This document shows positions 12,801 through 25,000 of a stretch of DNA of 64,000 nt, piece by piece. The first letter of the stretch is position 1. Each line of letters opens with the position of its first letter. The position numbers and the translations under genes are program-made. Origin of the DNA: Marchantia polymorpha subsp. ruderalis (lineage: Eukaryota; Streptophyta; Marchantiopsida; Marchantiales; Marchantiaceae); the NCBI GenBank assembly GCA_037833965.1, contig AP031357.1:6034001-6098000 (forward strand), written 5' to 3'. The notes under the pieces were generated by a model, which was not told the DNA's origin, did not search any database, and worked only from the letters and a program-made list of their open reading frames with translations.

Positions 12801-13337
12801 AGTTTTAGATTCCCAGAATGGTTGCGCTCAGAAAAGCGAAGAGGTTCGTAACCAAAAAAATGAGTTTTTACCCAAAAAAAGATCTTATGATATATTCGGA
12901 ATTTAATCTGAGCTTACCTTAATCTCTTGATTTATGGATTAGTCGTAGCTGCATATATAATGATTATAATATCTTTTTACCTAAATTTATTAATTTATGT
13001 ATTATTCATTTTGTATATATGAAATGGAAACCTGATTTTATCCTTCTTACAAGGCCAGGCTTCTAAGTTATATTCCTTAAAAGGTCGAGGACATTTACAC
13101 TGTGACTAAAAACTTTTCAATTCCAAAGCTCAGCCAATAAGTTGAGGACATTTGCGCTTTGGCACTTCTATTATTGGCTAAAACTGTATTACTAACCACC
13201 AAGTATAGCGAAGCCAGTACGCCGTCAGTGGTGTTTATGAACAATTTAAGGATATTCCGAAGTGATTTTGCATGAGAGCCCTCTAACGCGTTGAACAGCT
13301 CACTAACAATAGATATGGTAATACGATTTATCTGGAG

Positions 13338-14140
13338 ATGCGTTACTCGAGAATTAGAGAGAAGCTGCGATCGGTTGGATTCATTCGGGACAAACAGGGT
13401 GCATTACCTAAATCCCCGCCCCGGATTACAGAGCTTGAGGATATTCAAATAATCGAATTTTTTAAGCAGGAGGCCTAGGGTCTTCTTAACTTCTACCAAT
13501 GTGTGGACAATCGATGGAAGCTTATCAAGATCGTGAATTGGATACTTAGATAATCTCTCTTACACGCACAAGTATAACACTACTGTGTCAAAAATAATTG
13601 GCGTATACTCCAAACCTCCGAATGTCTTCCTTGAAGCTGGGAACCCTGGCGAATACTCTATGCTCACTGGGTTTCACACCCCACTGGAGATAAACACTAG
13701 ACGCAAAGAATTCCTCGTTTCGGGAAATGAAACCCCCGAAGGCTTGGAAAAACTCCTTGAAGATAAGCGTACCCTTCTCACCCAACCGAAATCGAAGTTC
13801 GATAAATGCTGTGTCGCTGATTGCCCTGAAACTTACATAAAGCTCCATCACATTCGGAAGCTGGTAAAAAGGTTCAAAGGCAACATCATCACCATCGACG
13901 TTAAGGGCAAACGCACCGGAAAATAGGATCTGGACAAGGTGCGTCTTTCAGCCCTATCCAGAAAACAAATCCCCCTCTGCCCCAAACATCACTCCAAACA
14001 TCATGAAGGCATCATAACCTTGGAAAACATAGACAGCAAGCATTCGTATCATAAGACCTTATATGTGGGCGGAGAACAAGGGAAGTTCGTGAACATAAAA
14101 GACGTCACCAAACAACGTTTTCTGGAGAAGAAAAAGACTG
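13338..14140 (+). pseudogene. Relic of a mitochondrial group II intron maturase (domain X and HNH end)
   Basis: Pieces of one protein are spread over two frames. First comes the maturase domain X signature (LLNFYQCVDNRWKLIKIVNW, near 13475-13534), then SKIIGVYSK, then a zinc-binding HNH-type end: CCVADCPETYIKLHHIRKL near 13807, and RKQIPLCPKHHSKHHEG near 13963. This order is that of group II intron-encoded maturases of plant mitochondria. The reading is broken by one shift between the domain X part and the SKIIGVYSK part, and by several stops, including a TAG at 13924-13926 before the final HNH piece. The reverse transcriptase half was not found upstream. It is therefore a nuclear copy of mitochondrial DNA or a dead nuclear maturase. 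An ATG near 12818 followed by MVALRKAKR and a possible donor lies upstream; whether it belongs is unknown. Confidence 0.75.
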
Positions 14141-15727
14141 GTTTTTTTACCCCCCCTTTTATCCCCGTCAGGAGATATTATTGCACGGCCTCGTTCTCAG
14201 TTTGGATACAAGTCTAGGCATGAAGATGACTTCTGCGGTCTTTGTAAGTGACCAACATATGAAAAGCTATTACCTCGTAGTTTTCTCTCACATAATTATC
14301 TGCATTTCTGTTCGTCCTCTTTATGCCACATGTCATTACTCTGCGAAAGCTGGGATATTTAGTAGTATTAAGATTTCTTTTCGGTTAAAAAATCCGTGTA
14401 GAAAAACCTTTTCCATAAGCTACATGAAACTTTCAATATAAATAAACGCAGAAAAGTGGATAGGGTTATTGGCATTCGATCCAAAAGTATGAAATTACTA
14501 ATTCTCCTGGATACACAGTAACCCTTGTAAAGCTTGGCATTTCACATTTCCTCAGAATTGTGTTTTGTAACAACAAACTGGATTCTTCCCATGTCTTTCT
14601 ATACTTATCGAATCTACATGTCAAAACAGATCACTCGGAGGTTACTGGTACTAACGAAGCGGGCACAGATCACATGGAAGAGACGAGACATCCCGGCGGT
14701 CATGGTAGTAGGACACAGGCAGTCTCGGAAGTTTTGTTTCTCTACCCTTATGGGGAAGGCGCAATGAGCAGGAGTCATAATGCTTTGTCCCTTACTCCTA
14801 GATAACAAAATTCATTCTACTTGATCAAATCAAAGACGAGTGTCCAAGATTCTTCTTTCTTCCAAGAATTTACGTGTCAACGTTGCTATGTTGGAAAAGG
14901 CATCTGTTCAACATGCCTTAAAAAATTTTTACGCACCGTAAGACACAATCGGAATGACGTTGGGCCCACTGCTCGGCAGAAAAATATCAATATTAAGATA
15001 TCAATAAGAACATCCCTTCAGGTAGTCAGTAGCACGGAGAGAGTCCAGGAACGATAGTACAAATTTTTTGATGATATCCAATTAGGAATGAGATTGTCCA
15101 AACACATTTCTCCAAGAATTTACTTGATACGGTCAAGACACTTAAAGAAGCATCTGTTTGATACAAAATGCATGTAATTTGCCTTACTTCACCATAACTC
15201 CACTAGCTTCTAAAGAGTTTATGATTTAATTTTATTCAACTGTAAGTGACACGGCACAGTATCATCTTCTGACTTTTACAGAAAATCCACTTGCAGATCA
15301 AGCACTAAGCATCCCTGACTCACTCAATAGGTCAAAGTAATGAGACATATTTTTCAAAAATGAACAGAAAATGATTCTGTGGCTAACTAACTACTTTAAT
15401 TACATTACATGAGAAACTCATGCATTACTTGAGACCCCTAAGAATATGTCTCAAGAAGCTACCGCATAGAGCACGGTTTTCCTTTCTCACTGGTAGCTAC
15501 AAAACTCGCACGCGAGTCAGGGGAAAGAGCCAATCACTGCTTTCGGCGTACCTCTGTTCATGAATAGGCAGTAATGCCAGTGTCTGTTTACATGGATTGT
15601 CTGTCCCCAAAGCGACCTGTATCCATGACCATCAAGTAGGCAAAATTTGCAAAACCATTACAAAATAGAATCTGCTGTATTAAACAGCAGCAACTTAGAT
15701 GCACAGAGCTTTGGGCTTCCCTCCTAT
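14141..15727. other. Intergenic DNA and probable DCAF1 3' end
   Basis: No gene was recognised between the maturase relic and DCAF1. The part next to DCAF1 probably contains its last untranslated exon on the minus strand, starting at 15727 after a strong acceptor. A possible minus-strand poly(A) signal (aataaa, seen as tttatt at 15231-15236) would put the transcript end near 15.2 kb. Confidence 0.4.
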
Positions 15728-15936
15728 CTGCAGAAAATAAGAGAAAAAATTTAGTACACCGAGTCACTGTTTGTAATGATAAGTAATGAAGCTTGACTTG
15801 ATGAAAGCCTCAATATGAACACTAAGATGTGTCCAGTAACAAACACTTCCTCCAGATGTCCTACCAGCGTTTCATGAGTTTAGTCGGAAAGCTTGAAATA
15901 ATTGTGTAAGGTGTGAAGTGAAGTTTAAGAACTCAC
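15728..15936 (-). other. Probable intron in the DCAF1 3' untranslated region
   Basis: On the minus strand a strong donor (ttcag|gtgagt, exon end at 15937) and a strong acceptor (pyrimidine-rich run then tctgcag, next exon from 15727) bracket 209 bases. The junction lies 89 bases after the DCAF1 stop codon. Both sites are textbook in quality, but splicing is inferred and not shown. Confidence 0.6.
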
Positions 15937-16025
15937 CTGAAATGAACCTTCACAGAAAAGACATCTGTACACTGCCAGCACTCTCCAAGTAAATGCCCCG
16001 GAACACATTCTTATAATTGAAGAAC

Positions 16026-19000
16026 TTACATTAGCTGATGCAGCATGTCATCAAAGGCATCGTCTCCGAAGTCACCTCCAGAACCTTCATCACTACTAAA
16101 GGTCCTTCTCGTCATACCATCTTCTCCTTCAGTAATCAGTTCTAAAATGTTACCTCCAAGACCATCATCACTACCGTCATCATCGCTAGTATCACCAAAG
16201 TCAACGTCGACATCATCGTCGACGTCATCATCGTCATCCGCACTACCGTCATCATCATCATCATTGCTGGCAAGGTCGATGTCTGAATCATCAACGTCAC
16301 CATGTAAATCACCATCGTCATCTTCATCATCGTCATCGGCCTCACTGTCTTCATCTTCTGTCTCCCCTCCATCATCAGGGTCAGAGTCATCATCCGTCGG
16401 TCGTCGTCTCCCTACTTCATACAACCTGGCAAACGTGTCCATTTCTTCATTGCTGTCCATTGAGACGACAGCGATAAACGAATCCGTAGGCTCAGTTGCC
16501 AAATCAAGAACGCATCGATCAACAGGCGTAGTTGCGATGTCCGAATAGTCAACGGCGTCCATGGTCCGAAAAGCAGCGAAAAGTGGATGACGGACACGAC
16601 GAGGATTGAGAGCTGCCATAATATCGTCGGAGTTTCGCCGTAGTGTGGCGTATATCACATCCCCTGTAGCATTGAATGTGATAGTGGTCTGGTCGAGCGA
16701 CTGAACACTCCGTAACAATTTGAAAGAGCGCATGTCCCACACCTCAGAATTTATAATTATCTGCATTAGAACCAAAAACCAATAAGCAAAGTTTCGACAG
16801 TCACTTATGTCTGGCTGCAGTAGCGAGCATCCATACAAGACATCCCTCTTTATTTATAAAAGGATCCATCACGTACCATTTGCACTATAGAACAGGAAAA
16901 GCTTACCTCATTGCCAGCAGGATGGAAACCACCACCACCGTAGTCAGTGAACTGATCAAATCGATGGATTGCACGAGGGATACGATGATCCCAGAGGACC
17001 CCACTCCAGAGCACGAGAACGTCTGAAGGACTAAAGTGAACCATCGCTTGATTGTGACCACGTGCTGTTACCACTGGAGAGTTGTCAGAAAGTCTGTGCT
17101 CTAGCTTGCAGGTAGCAACATCGTATAACAGTACCTCTTTATGAGGGGATTCCAACCCAACAGCACCGAACCTACTGCCACTGTGATTGAAGCGAGCTGC
17201 TCGACAGATATCAAAGGTGTGAAGAGCACCATTACTCATCATGGAAGAATCCCAGAGTTTTACGTCGTACCCAGCTGAGGACAATAGAAGCTGTCCCGTA
17301 TGTGACGCCAAACCTTCTACGCCGCCTCCTATCTCCCTTGGAGCAGACTGCAGGAGAGTAATGGGCGACGTGTGACAAGCATGCACCTCCAAAGGGTTAC
17401 CAGAACTGGAATCGAAAAGGCGGATGTCTCCTTGATGACTCCCAGCAGCCAAACAAGAAGCCTGGCCTAAAAATGTGGTGGCAGTCAATAAGACGGCTTG
17501 GTCACGACATGTGCGCCAAGGTCTGAATCGACTGTAAACAAAGTGCCTGTCGTGACGACGACCATGCACACCTCCATAGGGAGCCCTCACTTCTCTGGAG
17601 GCTAGCCTTACTGTGGTATTCAAGGGTGCGTCCAAAGTTCTGCTTGGCTCAGGACACACATGAGGATGAAGTAACGAAAGCGGAGGTAGGGTGGTAATAG
17701 GTGCTGGACATTGTCGATGTTGATGTTTCAAATACTGCACAACCAAAGAGTCCAGACTGGTATGCTCGGCTGGACACGCTCTAGATTCAGTAGGCAATCC
17801 TGAAAGAGGAACCTGCATGGACATGGGTGTACCTTGATATCTTGCAATGAACGAAGGACAGGGTGATAAGGATACATCGCTGTTGCCAGCATTTTCGAAA
17901 AGAGAAGATCCACCCGTGTCGGTTTTGTCAAACTGCGAGGACAAACTAAGTACAGATTTGACTGCACCGTCATTTTGAACTGGGAAAGACGAACTGGGTA
18001 CAGGTGGCAATCCGGTGTCCACCATCAAGGTACTCTTCAATCGAGAATTTGGCGGCGTGAATGGGGGTGCAGTAAATCCAGACTCAAATTGAGCTACTCT
18101 CTTGATAGGTGAAACTGGAAAGGTATCCTTGTCGCCGGCCTTGCGCTTCAGTGGAAGTATGGTTCGGGATGATGTTGGCGTCTTGAAGGGATTGTCTGAG
18201 TTGTCAAGACCGGTATTCTTGATAACTCCGGATCCATTCGGGGTTTCAAGAGGCAATCGAGAGTCTTTACCGTTAAGGCTCTTTTTCAGAGGCGCAGTGA
18301 CTGGTGTCTTCGGACATCCCACCAAAGCCGGTGAGAATACTGGTACTTTCTTTCGTGCCGAACTCGCGGAACCACTAACTTCTTCCTCCTCTCTTACAGC
18401 TTTACCGGGCCCAGCAAGAAAACCTCCGGGTACACGGCCTCCGGGCCACTCATGGTCTTCCCAGTAACACTTGTTTGGAGGACATGAATATTGTATTGAT
18501 GCAGAAGGTATAGTCGACGGTAAAGGTTTGATACGTGCTTCCTTTAACAAAGCTCCAGCAGCGGTGGGAAGCCCAGATGCTATGAGGTGCTCATGAATTA
18601 GCTGAAGCAACTCCCTGCACGACGTCGAAAGGCGCATTATAACTAACTGTATATTGAAGACCAAAGCGGGCCGAGATGTTCTAAGCCACACATCCAGCTT
18701 ACTTACGAGTTGACGACAATCACTTTCAGGGTTCAAATTGAGGAAAAACAACAGACAGCAGCGGTACCTTGAATGGTAACTTATAGGAGTCGCAGCGGCT
18801 ATAGCAGCTCTTTCGATTCGTCTCAGAGTGGGAGCTGCAGCTTCACTAGCCGCCATAGTACTTGCTCTTCCAGCGTTGGTCACGATCTACGAAAAAAATG
18901 CACGAAATTATCTCAATTACTAGATTATCGGTTGTCTATGTTTGATCTTAGATGAACTCAAGATTTGATGACAAAGTCACTCTAATGTCAAAAGTTTCAC

Positions 19001-22000
19001 CTCAGGCACCAATCAACTACATTCAATATACAACGAAAAAGAAGAAGGTGTAATCAGTAGCATTTGTTTCTTAGACCCTGCGCATTGGCTGGGGCGCTAC
19101 GCAGTGGCGCAAAAGAGGAAAATCTGACAAAACACTTACTGCAATCAGCTCCAAGGCTACTCGACCCAGTTCAGCTTGCCACCGACCTTGCTCACCATGA
19201 CCACCACTACCTGCTTGACGTCCAGCCTGGGCTCCATCACGGAGGAGCTCAGAAAGAATTTTCCCCACCTGCTCAACATGCGGAGCATGGGACTGTCAGA
19301 AAAATACTTCAAAATTCAAAAGACGTGAAAACTACAGTGTCCAAGAAGATGACTAGAGTTGTAATCAAATCAAAACTGATGTAGGCTGTGATTACTGTTG
19401 GAGGCACAACAAAAAATTTCGAGTCATGCCCATCCTGCCTTTCAAGGTCAAAAGGCATGCACGTACTACAATACGTACATTTGTTGTATCAAAAAATGTA
19501 CTTCTACGGAATAAAACAATCTTAGTTGTGAATCTTGAAATCCGACTGTTGTATCAGAAAATGTACTTCTATGGAAATAAAACACCCTTAGTGAGTTGAT
19601 GTTGAAATCCGGCTGTTGTGATACGTTTCAATTTGTTCGTCCGTACGGGCATGCCTCATATGGAAGAATGCGAATGAAGCATGCCCGTGGGCATGCCCTT
19701 GGAGGTTGTGCCTCCAACCCTGGCTGGGACACAAACACATTCTAAAATAAGAAAAGTCCCAGAAGACGGCATACGAGGCTTACCTGAAGCTTCGTTAAAA
19801 TGTGAGCGATAGCATTGTCACGGGCAAGGCCAAGGAGAACCCGGCAAGAAAGAGCTCGTATGCAATCAAGCGCTCCTGGAGGAAAAAGCTGACGGGGATA
19901 AAGGAGATGAAGGAGAACTTTGATTCCATTATTTGCACGGACAGCTTCACGAGCATAACGGTAGCCCTGTTCCATGTACGCTGCAAGACCAGAACCACCA
20001 GCACCTGGCCCCAAAGATATCCTGCGGTCTCCAACTACCCCCGCAGCTGAAGAGACAGGAGTAGATGGAGCAACATGCCCAGGGGCTGATACGGGCCCGT
20101 TGGAAGTACCTGCAGGTCGATCTCCCCCATTCTTGTCCGTTGCCAGTTCTACCTTTCCCGACCTGTCTGATCTGTCCCTACTATCAACATTTACTCCAGC
20201 AGTACCGCTTCCAGAAATACTACTCGTCGGGAGCGCGCTGACCGGAGTTGGTCCTTGAGCATGAGACGCATGAGCAGGACCCGGTGTACTACTTGGCAAA
20301 TTCGGACGACTACATAGAGAAGGCGGTGGACAAACAAGGTTAACCAGTACTAAAAGGGCTGATTGTATCACCTGCACACGCAGCACAATATTCAAATGCT
20401 ATACGATCTAAGCCTATCATCAAGAGAATAAGTAACACTGCATTCAAGTTAAGCAAGGTACGACAAAAGTTTACAGAGATCGAAGTTGAAACCAGAGAGC
20501 TTGTTGTGAGATAGTTAACAAAGTCATTTCTTGCTATATACGTCCTTATGAGGACAGGCAGTTAAGATATGTGAGTTCTCTGAATGCCCGAGCAGGAAAC
20601 AATCTATATCTTCGAAACTTTTATAGAGTCAAAATGCCACAGCTTCGCAACACAACGGGCACCTCTGAGAGAAAGTATATACCTCTGGATCATAACCCAA
20701 ACCCACACCACTTGCAGCATCCAGAATGACTGCCATACCCGTCCGCTCGTTACTCAACGTCGAACCAACGACAAGCTTTCGAGTAAATGGCATTAAAGTA
20801 ACAATCTGCAATACTCCTAGCGCATGCTGTGAAATTTCGTGCAGATACCTCTCGTTTGGTGAAGCCTACAAACATACCAAAATCAAGGTAAGCATCTCGC
20901 GGTTTTTGGATGCTCAAACAAAAACGAATGAATAGGTGCATTCCTGCTTGGCTCAAAGTATATACCTGCGTCAGCTCTAGTAAAATAGTGTGACCACCGT
21001 AATTCATAAACTTCTCCAGTTGAGTCCAATGATATTTCACAAAAGAAGGGCCCAACTTCCTATCCCGCTGCAACTGCAAGATGATGGCATCCATGGCTTC
21101 ATTGCTTAGATCGGCAGGCTTGTAAATGGCTCTGCCACTGGAATTATTTCGAGAGCCACCACGATGGCCTTTGAGAGGTCTTAACGAGTCTACCAAAACA
21201 AGAAGGTGAGCACGAAAGTACTGTCTTAAAGCGACACAAGAGTGGTAAGCAATTTGCTTTCCAGACGATGTCAAAACTTCCGCAGCTAATTGTCGATCAT
21301 TTCTGGAGACAACAGCGGCTCCACCCCCACTAGAACCACCACCAGATCTCAAATGGGCAGCATTGCGCAGAAGATTGAGGAACTTTGAAAGACCATCTTG
21401 GGCCTCAAAAGCATCCAGTATTGCTCGGAAGACAAATGCAGAACCAAAGAACAGCGCTGCATTCCTACGTGCAGGGTCTTGAGGACACCCGAGTAAATGA
21501 AGGCCGAGAGCAACAATTTCCTGAACAACGGATGGTGGTAGTGTGCAAACGCGTTCCATAACGCCCTGTGGTAGAGTAAGAAACGCAACAAAGATCAGGA
21601 AACAGCTTCTGAAGAAATCATACCCGCAAACACAATTACGAATGATAGAATTTAAGCAGAGCATGCCCCTAGAACAGCTAACATACTTGACATACATCTG
21701 ATTACACGAAGTAGTTTAAGAGCCACGTTGAACAGCACCTGAAGCGAAGCAAATGCAAAGAGGCACAAAGATATGCCAATTAGTGTCAAAGGCACTCTAG
21801 GTGTTGCAAGTAGCTGTTGAACGCCCCCGCGATCCACAAAGAGTGAGGCAAACTTGCGATGAGCTGCTAGAGAGCATATCAACTTGAGAACTTCAGATAA
21901 CATGGTCATGTCCTTCACTGAGCTGCTGTCTTTGGACTGACGCTGTAGAAGGGCGAGACAGACGTCCACTCCCCTTTCATGAAGAACAGGTCCCAATACT

Positions 22001-25000
22001 TCTAGGTACTCCCCCATCTTCTCGAGACATTGCACGCAGTAAAGTTCCCTCAAAGTCGCCAAGGATTCCACTTCTACACCACACACTCCTTTCTCTCCTA
22101 GTTCACATTTATGATCCTTTGTCTCAGCAATTTCTTCAACAGCCTTCATTTTGTGGTCAGGATCTGCTGCTGCAGCAGCTTCTCTGAAATACGCAGGACC
22201 AAACAAGCACTTTCAGCAATCGTTTCCGACATCACGTCAAGAAACTATTTCCTCTAAGTTTTATGAGTCGAGACAGCACAAATGGTAAAGTTGAAGGTGA
22301 AGATTTTTACCTGCATGTATTCACATTAATGGCTTCGGCAGCGTCCACAACGGTCGCGGCTGCGGCCTTTGCAGCTTCTTCAATGGCAGCGTCATCTTCA
22401 GGTGCAGTTGCAAGAGCCTGCAAGATGAAAGTTCAGCCCACTCTGTCAGAATCAACCACTTCAACAACCTCAGCGAACGAACAGGAACGACTACTAACTT
22501 TCGAGACATAACACATATGAACTAAAGGGAAATGCCACCAACCTCTGTTGCCGCCAGCTTGACAAGTTCAGTTGCTGCGTCTCCAGCAGCTTTGATCGCC
22601 TCTAATGGCGCAAAGGCAGCCCTTGCTTCTGCCTCCGCCGCCCTTGCAGCTGTTCTTATTATCCTTCCCACATCCACCTTGCCAATCATGACACAAGGTG
22701 CTGGCTCATCATCCTCTTTCTCGGCTTCCTGCGATGGCGTAACCTCCTTTGAACCTCCTTCTTTACCTAGTTCCGCCCCTTTCCCAGTCTCTGAAGTACT
22801 TTCAAAATTACTGTTACCTCTATCCACCAACGACCTTCGACGGAGGAGTTCTCCACCTCGAACACCACCTGTCGGTGTTGTTTCAAAACCTCCATCACCA
22901 CTTCTTCCCTTCCCTCTCCCTCTGCCGCCTCCTCGATCACGAATGTCACTCCTTCGCTTCGAGGGCTCTGCTCTACCATTCTCCTCTCCATCTTCCTCTC
23001 TCGATGGACGAGTGTGTCCAAACCACTCTCCGCTAACTATTCCTCTTCTCTTTAAATCCCCTTTGTCTTTGCGCCGTCTCTTATCTTCACCTACCTCTAC
23101 GTCCTCGTCGGCGTCATAAGTCTGTCCAGCTTGATCGGAAGCTTCAACAGTAGTCCTACCATCTTTCTCCTCCCCGACTCCTTCATCATCTTTCCGTTTG
23201 CCTTTTACGTCAGCTCCACGCTCACTACTCCTATCAACTGCAGATTGTTCCGTACCAACCTTCTCAATTCCAACTCTCTCAGAGCCCCGGTTTTCCTCCA
23301 AACGCGATGAATCCAGATGCATTCTTGCTCTGCCGCGTACTTCTTCCCTCGCTCTACCACTTGTCAGAGATCTGTTTTCTACAGCTGGACCAGTTTCCAC
23401 GTTGATTTCACCAAGAGTGCGGATTCTCAAATAGTGCATAAGCTTGGCCACCATACCAGTTGTTAAGACATCTTCAACCACGTCCCCCCTGTAAGAGAAT
23501 GAAAACATTAGCTTGTGAGCAATCTCATCTTGAAGCTCGACAAACATGCTTCTTGGGTTTCTCTATCCACATATGAAGACGAAAAGCTCCAGTTCCAAAT
23601 GTTCATCTGTAACACATTCAAGAGTCCTGAAGCAAGAAACCAACAAGAGTCCACTTATCTGGTTTTAACCAATCACAAAATGCAATTCACATATAATCAA
23701 ATTCCATATGAATTCTCTACTTGAGTGCCCTATTTTAGGAATGGCCGCTTCAGAACTCAGTTCAGGTGGCTGTAGTCTATATACAAGAATACATACATGG
23801 TCACAAGTAACCGAATTAATCTTGATAATGGTATCCAAATCAGAAGTAATAGAGATGTTTGTTGCCACAAGCATATGAAGAGATTAACATCGAAAGTCCC
23901 GCATTATGTGGACGGAAAGAAGTCTAGGTTCGCTCTTGCCATCGCAATTAGCCAGAGAGGATACACACATGCACCAAGTCTCTTACAAGACATTCTTAAG
24001 CGTTTACTTCCAGTACTGGTCGATAATATAGCTTGCCAGCTCGTAACACAGAATAGGATTCCTCACCAAGGTTTCTATACGCGACAAGGGCTCTGGTGTA
24101 TGGGCTAAGAGCTTCGAGGCTCACGTTCAAATCTTATCATTGGTAGGTTTTGCTATGATCTTCTGCACAGCAATCACTTGCAGCATCACTTTCATATCTG
24201 CAAATTCACTCGCAGGACTGCAGGCAAATAATCACTTGCAAAGACGTGAAGGACATGTGCTCGCGATCTGCTAGACAACAGTACTCCTTCATAGCACCCA
24301 GCGGACGGCCAGTGTGCTTGCGAGGTGAGAAAGTTTAGCATGCAAGACGGGCTAACTGAATAATACCAACTCCACAAATGCAAGAGGTGCGAGCTGATGG
24401 ACAAATAAGTAGCCACAAAAACTTAAGTTTTCATTTTCAGCAGGCCATTTTAACAGGAAAATAGAGCGCTGTAAACTGTGAGGCATGGCTAAATGAGAAA
24501 AAGAGAAATCTTATAAGATATAAAATCAGCTAGAGGAATGACTATCAAACCGCAGAAGTTGTTATACTTTTGGTGCACGATAACTCATCGATATTTCAAT
24601 TGAGTTATGATAATCATTTTTCAAATCTCTGAAGATGAACTACACAACGCTACGTGATGTAACATGGAATTCTTGTTATGAATAAATTATATTTTGTAGG
24701 TTTATTCAATATCGGGATTACAGGATCTTCGATACTTTTTCCTATCAACCGGATGGTTCATTTCTCACCATAGATAAATGTAACAGAAGTTGTTGTCTTG
24801 TACATTTAAGCTAGTTGCACGTGATCAATCAGTAGACAATCATATGATAGCCTTCTAATCATGGCTAGAGAGTTCAAATCCATCGGAGTTACATTCGATG
24901 GAAACAACGCTTTGAGGACTAACTTTTATGGAATGAAGGCTGGACAGGACAGCAGAGGACAAGAGGATTCAGTAACTTTTGGCAGCTCATTGTACGTGCG

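Noticed and set aside
16045-16548. 167-codon Ser-rich plus-strand frame
   Set aside because: Antisense shadow of the Asp-codon repeats in the DCAF1 tail.
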